Below, piece by piece: positions 9,979 to 20,519 of a DNA stretch of 64,000 nucleotides; position 1 is the first letter of the stretch; the number at the start of each line of letters is the position of its first letter. A model generated the notes under the pieces. It ran no database searches. It was not told the origin of the DNA and worked only from the letters and a program-made list of their open reading frames with translations. The DNA lies in the NCBI RefSeq assembly GCF_016808335.1, contig NC_053146.1, forward strand, positions 6,983,015 through 7,047,014. The letters run 5' to 3'. The position numbers and the translations under genes are program-made. Source of the DNA: Panicum virgatum. Lineage: Eukaryota; Streptophyta; Magnoliopsida; Poales; Poaceae.

Positions 9979-12900
9979 GTGAATTACAAGTCCGGGGGAA
10001 GACATTGGGTGCTTGATAGTGGATGCACTCAACACATGACCGGAGATCAAATGATGTTTTCCTCTCTAGATGAGAATGTTGGTGGCTATAGTGACATTAT
10101 CTTTGGTGACAATAGCCGGGGCAAAGTCAAAGGAGTTGGTACAATTCCTATCTCAAGCAATCATTCTCTCTCAAATGTATTGTTGGTTGATTCTCTCAAG
10201 TTTAATCTCTTAGCGGTCACTCAACTTTGTGATTTTGGATATAAGTGTAGTTTCACTAAAGATGATGTTGTAGTGACTAGCTTGGATGGAAAAGATCACA
10301 TCTTTACGGGATTTAGACATGAGGATGTATATCTTGTGGATTTTGCAACTAAAGAGGCAAATTTGTCCACTTGCTTATTCACTCAATCATCTTTGGGTTG
10401 GTTATGGCATAGAAGGCTTGGTCATGTTGGCATGAAACAACTCAACCGACTTTTGAAGCATGATTTAGTAGTTGGCTTGAAGAATGTGAAGTTTGATAAA
10501 GATAAGCTTTGTAGTGCATGTCAAGCCGGAAAGCAAGTTGCAAATACTCATCCCACTAAGAGTGTCATGTCAACCGAGAGACCTTTGGAATTATTGCACA
10601 TGGATTTATTTGGTCCTACAACTTATAGAAGTATAGGTGGAAATTGCTATTGTCTTGTGGTAGTGGATGATTACTCAAGATATACATGGGTTTTCTTTCT
10701 TCATGACAAGGCCGATACATATGACACATTCAAGAAATTCTTTACAAGGGCCGAAAATGAATTTGAGCTCAAAGTGAAGAAAGTGAGGAGCGACAATGGA
10801 AGTGAGTTTAGAAACACAAGAGTTGAGGAATGGTGTGATGAGAAAGGAATCAAGCATGAATTCTCAACCAAGTACACTCCGGAACAAAATGGTCTTGTTG
10901 AGAGGAAAAATAGAACCTTGATTGATATGGCAAGATCAATGCTCTCCGAGTATAATGTTTCGGATAGCTTTTGGGCCGAAGCAATCAACACGGCTTGTCA
11001 TGCCTCAAATAGATTGTATTGCCATAGATTTCATAACAAGACCCCATATGAGTTGCTCATTGGAAGGAAGCCAAATATATCATATTTTAGAGTGTTTGGT
11101 TGCAAATGCTATATTCTCAAGAAGGGAACTCGGTTATCAAAGTTTCAAAGCAAATGTGATGAGTGTTTTCTTCTTGGATATTCATCTAGTAGCAAGGCTT
11201 ATCGGGTCTACAACAAAACACATGGCATTGTTGAAGAAGCTTATGATGTTGAGTTTGATGAAACCAATGGGTCTCAAAATGAACAAGAAAATCTTGATGA
11301 TGTGAGAAGTGATGGGTTGAGAAATGCAATGAAAAACATATCAATTGGTGATGTTAGACCAAGAGAAGAAGATGAAGATGAAGATGGTCCTTCTATCTCA
11401 ATTAGAGTTAATCCTTCAACTTCTATCTCAAATGATCAAGCACAACAAATTGTACAAGATTCAAGTAATGATGATTCTCAAGTACAAGATCAAGTTGGTT
11501 CATCTAGTGCACCTTCTTCATCAACTCAAGAACCCATTATTCCTCAAAGAATTCATCATGTTCTTGCAAAGGATCATCCGGTGGATCAAATCATGGGTGA
11601 TATTAGTAAGGGTGTCCAAACTCGATCTCGCATCGCTTCATTTTGTGAACATTATTCTTTTGTATCTTTTCTTGAACCTAACCGTGTAGATGAAGCATTG
11701 AGAGATCCGGATTGGGTGAATGCTATGCATGAAGAATTAAATAATTTCACCCGGAATCAAGTTTGGGATTTAGTTGAGAGGCCCAAGAATTATAATGTTA
11801 TTGGCACTAAATGGGTCTTTAGAAACAAGCAAAATGAAGATGGAATGGTTGTGAGGAACAAGGCAAGATTGGTCGCTCAAGGCTTCACTCAAGTCGAAGG
11901 TTTGGATTTCGGTGAAACTTTTGCTCTCGTTGCTAGATTAGAAGCTATTAGAATTTTATTAGCTTATGCTTGCTCTCACAACATTAAACTTTTTCAAATG
12001 GATGTGAAAAGTGCTTTCTTGAATGGCAAAATTAGTGAACTTGTTTTTGTTGAGCAACCTCCCGGTTTTGAAGATCCCAAGAAGCCAAATCATGTATACA
12101 AGCTCTCTAAAGCTCTTTATGGTCTTAAGCAAGCTCCACGAGCTTGGTATGAAAGATTGAGGGATTTTCTTTTCTCTAAGGGCTTCAAAATTGGTAAGGT
12201 TGATACTACCTTGTTCACTAAAGATATTGGTAAAGACTTGTTTGTTTGTCAAATTTATGTCGATGATATTATCTTTGGTTCAACTAACCCAAGTTTTTGT
12301 GAGGAATTTGGTGAAATGATGTCTAGGGAATTTGAGATGTCCATGATTGGTGAATTGAGTTTCTTTCTTGGACTTCAAATCAAGCAACTCAAGGAAGGCA
12401 CCTTTGTGTGTCAATCAAAATATGTGAAGGATATCTTGAAGAAATTTGGAATGGAAGATGCAAAACCAATCAAGACTCCTATGGCCACAAATGGGCATCT
12501 CGACCTAGATGAGGGAGGTAACCCGGTTGACCAAAAGCTTTATCGTTCTATGATTGGTAGTTTGCTTTATTTGACCGCATCTAGGCCCGACATCATGTTT
12601 AGTGTTTGCATGTGTGCACGATTTCAAGCCGCACCTAGAGAATGTCATTTGACCGCCGTCAAAAGGATCTTGAGATATTTGAAATATTCTCCTAATATTG
12701 GTTTATGGTATCCCAAGGGGGCTCATTTTGATTTGGTTGGATTCTCGGATTCGGATTATGCGGGGTGCAAGGTTGATAGGAAGAGCACTTCCGGTGGTTG
12801 TCAATTTCTTGGAAGATCTCTTGTATCATGGTCATCAAAGAAGCAAAATTCCGTGGCTCTTTCAACCGCCGAAGCGGAATATATCTCGGCCGGAAGTTGT

Positions 12901-13209
12901 TGTGCTCAATTATTATGGATGAAGCAAACTCTTCTAGATTATGGTGTGAAATTTGATGAAATTCTCTTGTTGTGTGATAATGAAAGTGCCGTGAAGATTG
13001 CCTCTAATCCGGTTCAACATTCAAGAACCAAGCATATTGATATCCGCCATCATTTTCTTAGAGATCATGTGAACAAGGGTGATATCAAGATTGATGGTAT
13101 TGGCACGGATGATCAATTAGCCGATATCTTTACCAAGCCTTTGGATGAATCTCGGTTTTGCAAGTTGAGAAATGAGTTAAACATAATTGACTTCTCAAAT
13201 GTGGCTTGA
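9979..13209 (+). CDS. pol: Sirevirus Pol polyprotein (protease, integrase, reverse transcriptase, RNase H)
   Basis: About 1076 residues are open in the same frame as gag after the UAG at 9976-9978. Domains in order: aspartic protease (LDSGCTQHMTG) near residues 12-22; GAG-pre-integrase zinc region (LWHRRLGH ... CSACQAGKQ) near 140-190; integrase core (LLHMDLFG, VRSDNGSEF, PEQNGLVERKNRTL) about 205-320; reverse transcriptase with YVDDIIFG near 760; RNase H (SDSDYAGC, LSTAEAEYIS) about 915-1065. There are no internal stops or frameshifts, so the enzyme set looks complete. The RT segment reads ETFALVARLEAIR, where the usual residue after ETFA is Pro; this is the only conspicuous departure noted. 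There is no ATG near the start, so expression is likely as a Gag-Pol fusion. Confidence 0.94.
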   Translation: MNYKSGGRHWVLDSGCTQHMTGDQMMFSSLDENVGGYSDIIFGDNSRGKVKGVGTIPISSNHSLSNVLLVDSLKFNLLAVTQLCDFGYKCSFTKDDVVVTSLDGKDHIFTGFRHEDVYLVDFATKEANLSTCLFTQSSLGWLWHRRLGHVGMKQLNRLLKHDLVVGLKNVKFDKDKLCSACQAGKQVANTHPTKSVMSTERPLELLHMDLFGPTTYRSIGGNCYCLVVVDDYSRYTWVFFLHDKADTYDTFKKFFTRAENEFELKVKKVRSDNGSEFRNTRVEEWCDEKGIKHEFSTKYTPEQNGLVERKNRTLIDMARSMLSEYNVSDSFWAEAINTACHASNRLYCHRFHNKTPYELLIGRKPNISYFRVFGCKCYILKKGTRLSKFQSKCDECFLLGYSSSSKAYRVYNKTHGIVEEAYDVEFDETNGSQNEQENLDDVRSDGLRNAMKNISIGDVRPREEDEDEDGPSISIRVNPSTSISNDQAQQIVQDSSNDDSQVQDQVGSSSAPSSSTQEPIIPQRIHHVLAKDHPVDQIMGDISKGVQTRSRIASFCEHYSFVSFLEPNRVDEALRDPDWVNAMHEELNNFTRNQVWDLVERPKNYNVIGTKWVFRNKQNEDGMVVRNKARLVAQGFTQVEGLDFGETFALVARLEAIRILLAYACSHNIKLFQMDVKSAFLNGKISELVFVEQPPGFEDPKKPNHVYKLSKALYGLKQAPRAWYERLRDFLFSKGFKIGKVDTTLFTKDIGKDLFVCQIYVDDIIFGSTNPSFCEEFGEMMSREFEMSMIGELSFFLGLQIKQLKEGTFVCQSKYVKDILKKFGMEDAKPIKTPMATNGHLDLDEGGNPVDQKLYRSMIGSLLYLTASRPDIMFSVCMCARFQAAPRECHLTAVKRILRYLKYSPNIGLWYPKGAHFDLVGFSDSDYAGCKVDRKSTSGGCQFLGRSLVSWSSKKQNSVALSTAEAEYISAGSCCAQLLWMKQTLLDYGVKFDEILLLCDNESAVKIASNPVQHSRTKHIDIRHHFLRDHVNKGDIKIDGIGTDDQLADIFTKPLDESRFCKLRNELNIIDFSNVA

Positions 13210-13473
13210 AAACTAGCACATGTGGCATATGGTTCTTTCATGCACTTCTTGTTTCATTTTTATGAATTTTTGAGGTATTTTTGAGCCATTTATGAGTTTT
13301 CATGATTCTACTCGATTTATTTTTGAATTCTTGTTGAAACTTGCTCATATAAGTCGTTTGAAGGTTTTCATGCAATATTTGAGATTTTTGGATTTTTGTA
13401 TGAGCAATGATTCCAAATTGGAGTTGGAATTGAGAAAATTGGCAGAATTCAGACTTGTCAGATTTTTGGTAGC

Positions 13474-14231
13474 GCGGACGGTCCGCGGGTAATAGGCGGA
13501 CAGTCCGCCGTTAATTGAACTTGTTCACCAGAGGCTCTGCAGAGAAGTTGTCAATCGCAGAAATTCATTGCGGACAGTCCGCAAAAGGACCGCGGACGGT
13601 CCGCACATGTTGGGCAGAGGAAGTTCAGTCAGTTGCAGTATAAAAAAATTTTCAAAGGCGGACGGTCCGCCAAAGGACCGCGGACAGTCCGCGACTGGAC
13701 AGAATTGTGGGGTCGGCCAGACTTGACTTATATTGGGTGTCCCCCTCACCTCCCCCACCAAACCGAACACATACTCCAAAAGTGTCTCTCTCTTTCTCTC
13801 TCAAGCACGTGGGGAAGACGACAAGGTCAAGCCCTTTTGGAGTGGTTCCCGGACGGTCCAAGCACATCCCCGGACTCTTCTCAAGATAGTGCATCATGTC
13901 CTCGCGGTATTTCAATGAATCCCTAACTCTTGTTCTTGGATTTCTTTATTGGAAAGAGTTAGGGTTAGATGCTCCGATCTATTTTTTGGCCATGGATTCT
14001 TGAAAATACTTGGGGGATCTTATTCCTAGTGATGAGGAGATACTATAGTTTAATTTTGGTTGGTGGATTTGAATCAAAACTCAAAATGTGGATGAATCAA
14101 AGATGAGGGCGATTTTGTGTTCCTGCGCAGAACAGATGGGTCGCGGACAGTCCGCCTGCTGGACGCGGACAGTCCGCCGTGGTAGTTCATGAACCGCGGA
14201 CGGTCCGCGTTCAGAAGGGCGGACGGTCCGC
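13474..14231. promoter_or_regulatory. Second array of GGACNGTCC palindromes between pol and ORF3
   Basis: Eleven more copies of the same core palindrome found in the LTR lie in the untranslated gap between pol and ORF3, mostly as GCGGAC(A/G)GTCCGC. Their reuse in an internal region argues that they are functional and not only an LTR promoter feature; candidates are RNA structure, chromatin-protein binding or host small-RNA targets. The function is unknown. Confidence 0.7.
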
Positions 14232-14374
14232 TAGTATCAGATTTTCAGATCAGTGCTGAATTGAGTTATCATTAAGGATTCATTCTATTGCTTTAGTAAT
14301 TGTTCTTATGGTTAAATCTTGATCTCAGGCCACCCCGGAAGATCATCAAGGTAGCTTCTAAAATCAAGAAGGCT

Positions 14375-15925
14375 ATGTCTTCCAAAAGACAAAGAGACAG
14401 TGATGACTCGGATGATGTGGACTATGCTCCAAATGTCAGTGAGATGGCTGCAGCTTCTTCAGTAGGAGATGCAGGTGATGAGTCTTCAGAGGAAGAGACT
14501 GAAGGGGTTGATGATGATATTACAGATTTAATGGGGCTAGATCTACCTAGCCGTCAGTGGACTGCAGAGAGCTATGCCAATGCAAGAGCAGTGGATCAAT
14601 TCAGCTTACCTCGTGACACCAACATTCTTTTCTTCAAAACCGAGGTACAAAAAGATGTTTACTTTGGTCATCTAGTTAAGAAAAATGTATTCAAACATCA
14701 GACCATTGACATAGGCTACATGAGACAACAACAAGTCATGACTGATCTAGTAGATAGATTTCAGCAAATGGGGTTAGCAAATTTTCTGCAGCATAGGTGT
14801 GATTGGAATGAAACTGTGATACGCCAGTTCTATGCCACCCTAGAGATCAACATGGTTGAGGAAACTTTTAGGTGGACAACTGGGAAAAGAACCTATGGTG
14901 CTACATTTGCACAGTTTGCTGAAGCAAATGAATTGGATTATAATCTCATCACTAGTGAGCAAAGTATGAATATTGTGTTAGAAAACCCTCTAGATGAGAA
15001 TGACTATCCCATGTTCTATGAGCCTGCACATCTTGGAATTGCTAGAACTTTTGGGGGCACTCAGGGTCTGAGGCATCATCCTGCAGTGATCAATAAGATT
15101 GCTAGAGTCACATTCATGCCTAAGAGTGGCAACAAGGACAAGATTAGAGGACACTATTGGAATGTGATATCTCATGTCATGAATGGAAATAGAATCAATG
15201 TCATTGCTCTTATCATGGATCAGCTTGCAGACTTGAGGCTTAACATGGAGATGAACTTGTACTTTGCTCCATACATTATGTCCATCATCAAGGTTAAGAC
15301 TAGCTTCAGAGGGTTATGTGAAAGCAAGCACACTCCTTTCAGGCCATTCAAGAATGACAATGCTTTTCTCTTGAAACCTTTGACTCCCTTCCCTGGAGAT
15401 GATATGGATGCCGAAGCACAGGGGCAAGATGATAGTAATGATGATGCTCATATGGGAGCAGCTGCAGCTCAGCATGCCATGCCACCACCGCATCCTCCAG
15501 CACAGCAGCAGTGGGCTCCTCCAGCTGGCTACTTTGATCCATACTTTGCATCCATGCAGGAAAGCATGTCCTCTCAGATTGCGGGGTTGGCTAGTCAGAT
15601 GCAGAATCAAATGAACCTCAACTTTCAGAACATGCAGCAGCAGATGTTCCAGCCCATGATGACTCAGATGCAGGGGTTTCATGAGAGCTTACACTCAGAT
15701 ATAGCAGCCCTTGACTCACGTTTTGAGGATTTGCCCTCCTCTGAGCAGTTTGAGCAGCTTGAGCAGAGACAGGAGCAGCTAGAGCAGCGCTTTGATGCTT
15801 TCAGCACAGCCTTCACAGGGTTTTCTGATCATTTCTACTCAGTGTTTCCAGCTCCAGTGCCGCCTCCAGAGTTCTATCCGCACCAGCCGTTCTACCCACC
15901 GCCACCTCCTCCACCAGCCGTTTGA
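14375..15925 (+). CDS. Sirevirus third ORF, putative-plant-transposon-domain protein (env-like position)
   Basis: The first ATG in the open frame is at 14375, giving 516 residues. A possible splice acceptor (ATCTCAG) lies about 45 bp upstream, so the protein could come from a spliced RNA. The N-terminus is basic then very acidic (SSKRQRDSDDSDD). A globular region at about residues 55-340 contains RQFYATLEI and resembles the plant transposon-protein domain found in ORF1-like proteins of Athila-type elements. The C-terminal third is Gln/Met/Pro-rich with heptad-like stretches (about 370-490) and ends in a polyproline tail. No signal peptide or clear transmembrane segment is visible, so a classical envelope function is not supported even though the position matches the env-like ORF of Sireviruses. 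Confidence 0.8.
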   Translation: MSSKRQRDSDDSDDVDYAPNVSEMAAASSVGDAGDESSEEETEGVDDDITDLMGLDLPSRQWTAESYANARAVDQFSLPRDTNILFFKTEVQKDVYFGHLVKKNVFKHQTIDIGYMRQQQVMTDLVDRFQQMGLANFLQHRCDWNETVIRQFYATLEINMVEETFRWTTGKRTYGATFAQFAEANELDYNLITSEQSMNIVLENPLDENDYPMFYEPAHLGIARTFGGTQGLRHHPAVINKIARVTFMPKSGNKDKIRGHYWNVISHVMNGNRINVIALIMDQLADLRLNMEMNLYFAPYIMSIIKVKTSFRGLCESKHTPFRPFKNDNAFLLKPLTPFPGDDMDAEAQGQDDSNDDAHMGAAAAQHAMPPPHPPAQQQWAPPAGYFDPYFASMQESMSSQIAGLASQMQNQMNLNFQNMQQQMFQPMMTQMQGFHESLHSDIAALDSRFEDLPSSEQFEQLEQRQEQLEQRFDAFSTAFTGFSDHFYSVFPAPVPPPEFYPHQPFYPPPPPPPAV

Positions 15926-16511
15926 CTTTCTTGGCAATTGATGCCAAAGGGGGAGAAGGAGCTTTGGAGTGTTTGGATCTAGGGGGAGCTCATGGACTTC
16001 TTATGGAGATCATTCGTTTTAAGCTTCCGCTTGCTTCACATGTTTTATATATTTGTGTCTTTCATGAACTCTATTTGAGACTTGTGTTTGGATTTGAACC
16101 TTGGTTTGTAATGTGTGATGAACTATGTTAGTTTGCGCTACTCTTATCTATTTATGTTCATCTTGTGGTTGTGAGGTCGTGCTAACCATGCTAAACTCTC
16201 ATATCATATATCTATTGTATCTTGTATGCCTCGATTTCCACTTGTAGGGAAAACTCTGTCAAAATTCTCAAATATATATATGTGCTCTTGGTATTCATGA
16301 AAATTTATATGCACATATCAAGGGGGAGTTCTCTCTACTCATCGAACTTGGTGAATTTATTCATACCATATTCTGAAATTTTCAAGAAAATGAGTAAGTT
16401 CTTCCAAAGTTCAATTCCAAGTCCACCTTATGCCTAGTGTATAAAGTTGACTTGAAAACTTTTATCACTCCAAAATTTAGTGTTGTCATCAATTACCAAA
16501 AAGGGGGAGAT
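15926..16511 (+). other. Sirevirus 3' untranslated region with repeated polypurine tracts
   Basis: There is no coding sequence. At least four GGGGGAG-type tracts occur (near 15947, 15981, 16321 and 16499); the last, AAAAAGGGGGAGA, abuts the 3' LTR and is the likely plus-strand primer. Multiple PPT-like copies upstream of the true PPT are known in Sireviruses. Confidence 0.7.
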
Positions 16512-18148
16512 TGAAAGCATCTAGGCCCCTAATTCGAGTTTTGGTAATTAATGACAACGGTTTGTGGATTAACGATTTCATTTGAGAAGATGAGTATAGG
16601 TTGATTCACGGATGAAAGACATTTGGTTGTGAACGTATGGAGTTTTGGAGATGATGAGTAAAGCTCGGGCTCAAGGCAAAGGTATAAAATAGGGCTTTTA
16701 CATTTTACCGGTCACAAGGCGTTTAGTGGATGAAAAGTGACCGGATTTGTTGGATAGTTAGCCGTACTATCAAGAGGGGTTGTGTACTCATGCTTGACGG
16801 GTCTTTAGTGCCATTTTGCTCAAAATGTCTAGTTGCATGCATGAGGGCTAACGGCGTTTTGAAAAGTTTTGAAATAGACTAAGTTCGAGCTCACTGAGTA
16901 ACGGCGGACAGTCCGCACCTGAGGGGCGGACAGTCCGCGCCCGTTCCAGAGAGCTTGCAGAGGCTCTGGTGGGCTGGCGGACTGTCCGGCCCAGAGGGGC
17001 GGACAGTCCGCGATCGTTCCAGAGAGCTTGCAGAGGCTCTGGTGGGCTGGCGGACAGTCCGGCCCAGTTGGGCGGACGGTCCGCTACTGTATTTCTTTTT
17101 TTACCAGAAAGGGTGTCTCTCTGGTGTGGGCTTCAAAGTTAAACTGCGGACGGTCCGCTCCTGAGGCGCGGACGGTCCGCAGGCTAATCTCAAAGTTGTT
17201 CCAGAGACGATGTTAGTCTCTGGTGGGGTTGGAACTCTTAACTGCGGACGGTCCGCCACTGGGGCGCGGACGGTCCGCCAGGGCTTAACGGCTAGTTCTG
17301 ACATGCATTAAATGCACTCTGACTCACTGGTTTATAACGGCGGACAGTCCGGTTTTTGAATCGCGGACGGTCCGCGACTTCGCAGAAAAGAGTGTAACGG
17401 CTAGTTTTTGGAGGGATGTCTATATATACCCAATGCCCGGCCATTGGGTGGCTCTCTTGGCCATTTGGATTGCATTCTTGACATATTAGAGCTAAGGCAT
17501 CCCTCTCTCACACACACTTGCTTAGAGATTGCATTTTTTGAGAGTGTGAGAGCTTCCTAGTGCATTGCATCAAGAGTTTGAGCTTTGTGGCATTAGGGAT
17601 ACTTCAAGCAAGCGTCATCAACTTGTTACTCTTGGGAGTTGCCGCTCCCTAGACGGCTTGGAGAAGTGGATTTCGTGGAGCACCTCCAAGGAGATTGTTG
17701 AGGAGCCCCGATTTCGGTTGTGAGAGGTCTTGTGCTCACCTCACCGGAGTGGTGAAGAGCAACTCTAGTGGAATCGAGGTGTGGAGCGGTTCCTTGATTC
17801 AAGCCGGCTCAAGATCAAGAGGTTCTTGATAGAGGAGCGGTTGATTCTTGGAATCCACCTCAACGTGGATTAGGGGTGACCGGCAAGTCATCGACACCAC
17901 GGGATAATTTCTTGTGTCAAGCTTGGTTACTACTCTTGCTCTCTTTAATACTTGCATTTACTTTGAGCAATTTTCTTTACTAGAGCTTGAATTGTGTCTT
18001 GTCACCCTAGGTTGCAAACCCATCTAGAGATAGTAATAGCTTGACATAGGGCTTTCTTTTGTTACTAATTAAATTTCTCTAGTGGTATTGGTTTTAGTTT
18101 TTAAACCGCCTATTCACCCCCCCTCTAGTCGGTGTTCTTGATCCTACA
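16512..18148 (+). repeat. Sirevirus 3' LTR, shared with the following partial copy
   Basis: It corresponds base for base, at an offset of 10122, to the 5' LTR wherever compared, including the translated short frames. It acts as the 3' LTR of the upstream element and the 5' LTR of the truncated copy that follows, because the next base continues with the primer binding site, not flanking DNA. Confidence 0.93.
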
Positions 18149-18207
18149 AGTGGTACCAGAGCTAAGTACTCCATTAATTAAGGATTTAACCATCTTGGAG
18201 TAGAACA

Positions 18208-19299
18208 ATGACTAGTGATCATGGGATTCATGTTGGGAAGCCACCGTTCTTTGATGGGAACAATTATGATTATTGGAAGACTAGGATGTCGGCTCATCTC
18301 AAAGCCATGAGTAGAAAGCTATGGAGAGTAGTAAATGATGGATATGTCATTTTGGACCCAAAGAGTTTGACACCCCTAGATGAGGAAAATGAGACACTAA
18401 ATGATCAAGGGGTTAATGTGCTCTTTAGTGCTCTTGATGTAAATGAATTCAATAGAGTCAAGAGCCTCACAAATGCAAATGACATATGGAAGAAGCTCAT
18501 GGAAATTCATGAGGGTACATCAACGGTGAAGGAGGCCAAGCTATACTTGCTTAAAGGAAATTTTAGTGAATTCACCATGAAGAAGGATGAGAGCATAGCC
18601 GAGATGTTCAACCGGCTAAATGACATTGTAAATGATCTCAAGGGACTTGGATTTGAGGTACCGGATGGGGATTTCAACCACAAGTTTCTTAGATGTCTTC
18701 CGGAAAGATATGACACAATTGTGACCTTACTTGTAAGGTCAAATGTGAAGACCGCAACTCCCACACAAATATTGGGAGAAATTCTCACCCATGACATGTT
18801 CAAGAAATCTCAAGATGAAGCTCATGGTGGAGAAATTGATATGAAAAAGAAAAGTGTGGCATTCAAAGCTCAAGATAGCAAAAATGAAGAAGAAAGTGGA
18901 TGCCAAGAAGAAGAATCGGATGAGGAGATGGCTCTTTTTGTCAAGAGATTCAATAGAATGATGAGCAAGAAGAGCTTTGGCAAGAGAGGTCAATCATCAA
19001 GAAAAAATCCTTTTGTTATCTTGAGCCCTTCGGGGTTAGAGTCCTTCGGGGTTGTCGGTCCTGTGGCCAATCCGGCGGCCTTAGAAGAGGAGTGGAGGGG
19101 GGATAGGGCAGGGAAGCCCGGCGGCGGAGACGGGTTGTGGGCGGCGGCGGTCGGCGGTGGGGACGCCGCCGGCCGGGGGCGGCGGTGGAGGCACCGACGG
19201 CAGTGCCGGAGCTGTGGGAGGCAGGGGAAGGCGGTGGCGTGGCGTCGGGAGCTTCTAGCCTTCTACGATGTATCAACAGCAAATCGCACAAAGCGATGA
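18208..19299 (+). pseudogene. gag: Second Sirevirus gag copy, truncated and fused to unrelated GC-rich sequence
   Basis: The first 270 residues are the same as the gag at 8086, but the match stops at 19016, just before the first zinc knuckle (after SSRKNPFV). The frame then runs about 93 codons into GC-rich unrelated DNA that ends at 19299. The upstream leader and primer binding site are intact, so this is the 5' part of a second element lacking zinc knuckles, pol, ORF3 and its own 3' LTR. The chimeric tail has no recognisable domain and is probably accidental. Confidence 0.88.
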
Positions 19300-20519
19300 A
19301 TAGAGGCCCCCGACATCCTGCAGTTCGCCCAAACAAAATCTTGAATCCAGAGCACGTGTTGTCCTAAGCCATATGCATGATAAGTTAGTCCAATAACCGA
19401 TTTCAATTTAGGAAAAAATGGGTTTTACGTCAAAGTAATAGGACGGATTAGCAAAACAAGTCAGAAACAAAAAAAATCAATCGAAAAAAGGAAATACAAG
19501 ACAAGTAAAATGCTCACAAGGAAAAAACTGAATGCTCAATTCTATATTTCTATGCATGCAAAGTTGAGAGGCATTCCGATGCGATCAGGGTATGCTGACC
19601 TGTTGTGCTGCTATTGGTTGCTCAGCGACTTTCACATTGTCACTTTGTCAGTTTCCAAAAGCTGAAAGCTACTGAATGCGAAATCATGACGTACATCGCT
19701 CCACGATGGGGCATGTTTCCTATCTTTTCTACTGGTTATAAATTGGGTGTTTTTGTGCGGACTGAAAATGCAATGAATTTTTGGAGCTTTTCCTCTTAAA
19801 TCCTTGCAACTCGCATGCCGCTAAATAAATCTTCATCGACGGCGAATCGATTTGGCATCTCTTCCACGGCTCTGTTGAGTCGACAAACAAATTGCTTTTT
19901 TTATGGCACCATGACTACTTTGAATTGGCAAGCATATCGCTTTTTGTACGACTGCATTGAACATTTTTGTGGGTTTTTAAGGATATATTTATTTCCTGTA
20001 TACTGTCACAACTAGTTGGACCGTTCATTATTGTGTTCTTCCCTTATTTATCCACTTATTTGCTTGTGTTACCTTCGTGTGCTTGGTGTTACAGCCGACA
20101 GCCTCCACTTACACTAGTTGCACTTACAAATGCCTAATTATAGTTATAGCAGTCCCATTGTTAGACAACGAGATCCATTGTTCATTTGTTTCAGTAATAA
20201 CTTCTTCAGAATTTAGGATTCAGGATTTAGTATTAACCAATTAGGATTGACTTTTGCAAAACTTATCTCGGTCTCTCCTCTGTATATCATAGTTACCCAT
20301 CTCCTTGGATTGATGCAAAGTCAACCAATTAATCTACCTAATACTACCTCCATATCTTTTATGTAAAAAGATATGGAGGGAGTATATCGCTCACGAGATG
20401 GCATCATAATTCCCAATCATCTAAGCTAGAACAGCCTTACTCAGACTGTCATAGAGAGAGAACAAACAAACAAAAAAGTGCCAAAAAAAATCCTCAGCTG
20501 GCGTTGACCAGCACCGGAG
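19017..20519. other. Spacer: GC-rich patch then AT-rich DNA, no supported gene
   Basis: Positions 19020-19310 are strongly GC-rich and open in several frames (Gly/Arg- or Pro/Ser-rich), like a fragment of a monocot first exon, but I recognise no product. The remainder is AT-rich intergenic sequence with short unconvincing frames. A minimal foldback at 20344-20383 is listed separately. Confidence 0.5.
20344..20383. repeat. Short foldback resembling a miniature Stowaway remnant
   Basis: TACCTCCATATCTTTT and its near-perfect inverse AAAAGATATGGAGGGAGTA are separated by only a few bases. The ends resemble the CTCCCTCC-type inverted repeats of Stowaway MITEs, so this may be a MITE that has lost its interior. 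Confidence 0.5.

Larger units (their letters stand above)
6390..18148 (+). mobile_element. Sirevirus-type Ty1/copia LTR retrotransposon, LTR to LTR
   Basis: The element runs from a TG at 6390 to a CA-type end at 18148. It has 1637-bp LTRs, a tRNA-Met-type primer binding site (TGGTACCAGAGC, 8029-8040), gag, pol in the copia order protease-integrase-RT-RNase H, a third ORF, and a polypurine tract (AAAAAGGGGGAGA) ending at the 3' LTR (16512). The extra 3' ORF, the large LTRs and the repeated GGGGGA tracts at 15947, 16321 and 16499 are Sirevirus traits. The LTRs looked identical wherever compared, which suggests a very recent insertion. No TSD can be found: the five bases before 6390 are GCCGT, but the 3' LTR is followed by more Sirevirus sequence instead of flanking DNA. 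Confidence 0.92.

Noticed and set aside
14300..14374. Longer start for Sirevirus ORF3
   Set aside because: The extension begins with TTG and includes a likely splice acceptor; the first ATG in frame is 14375.
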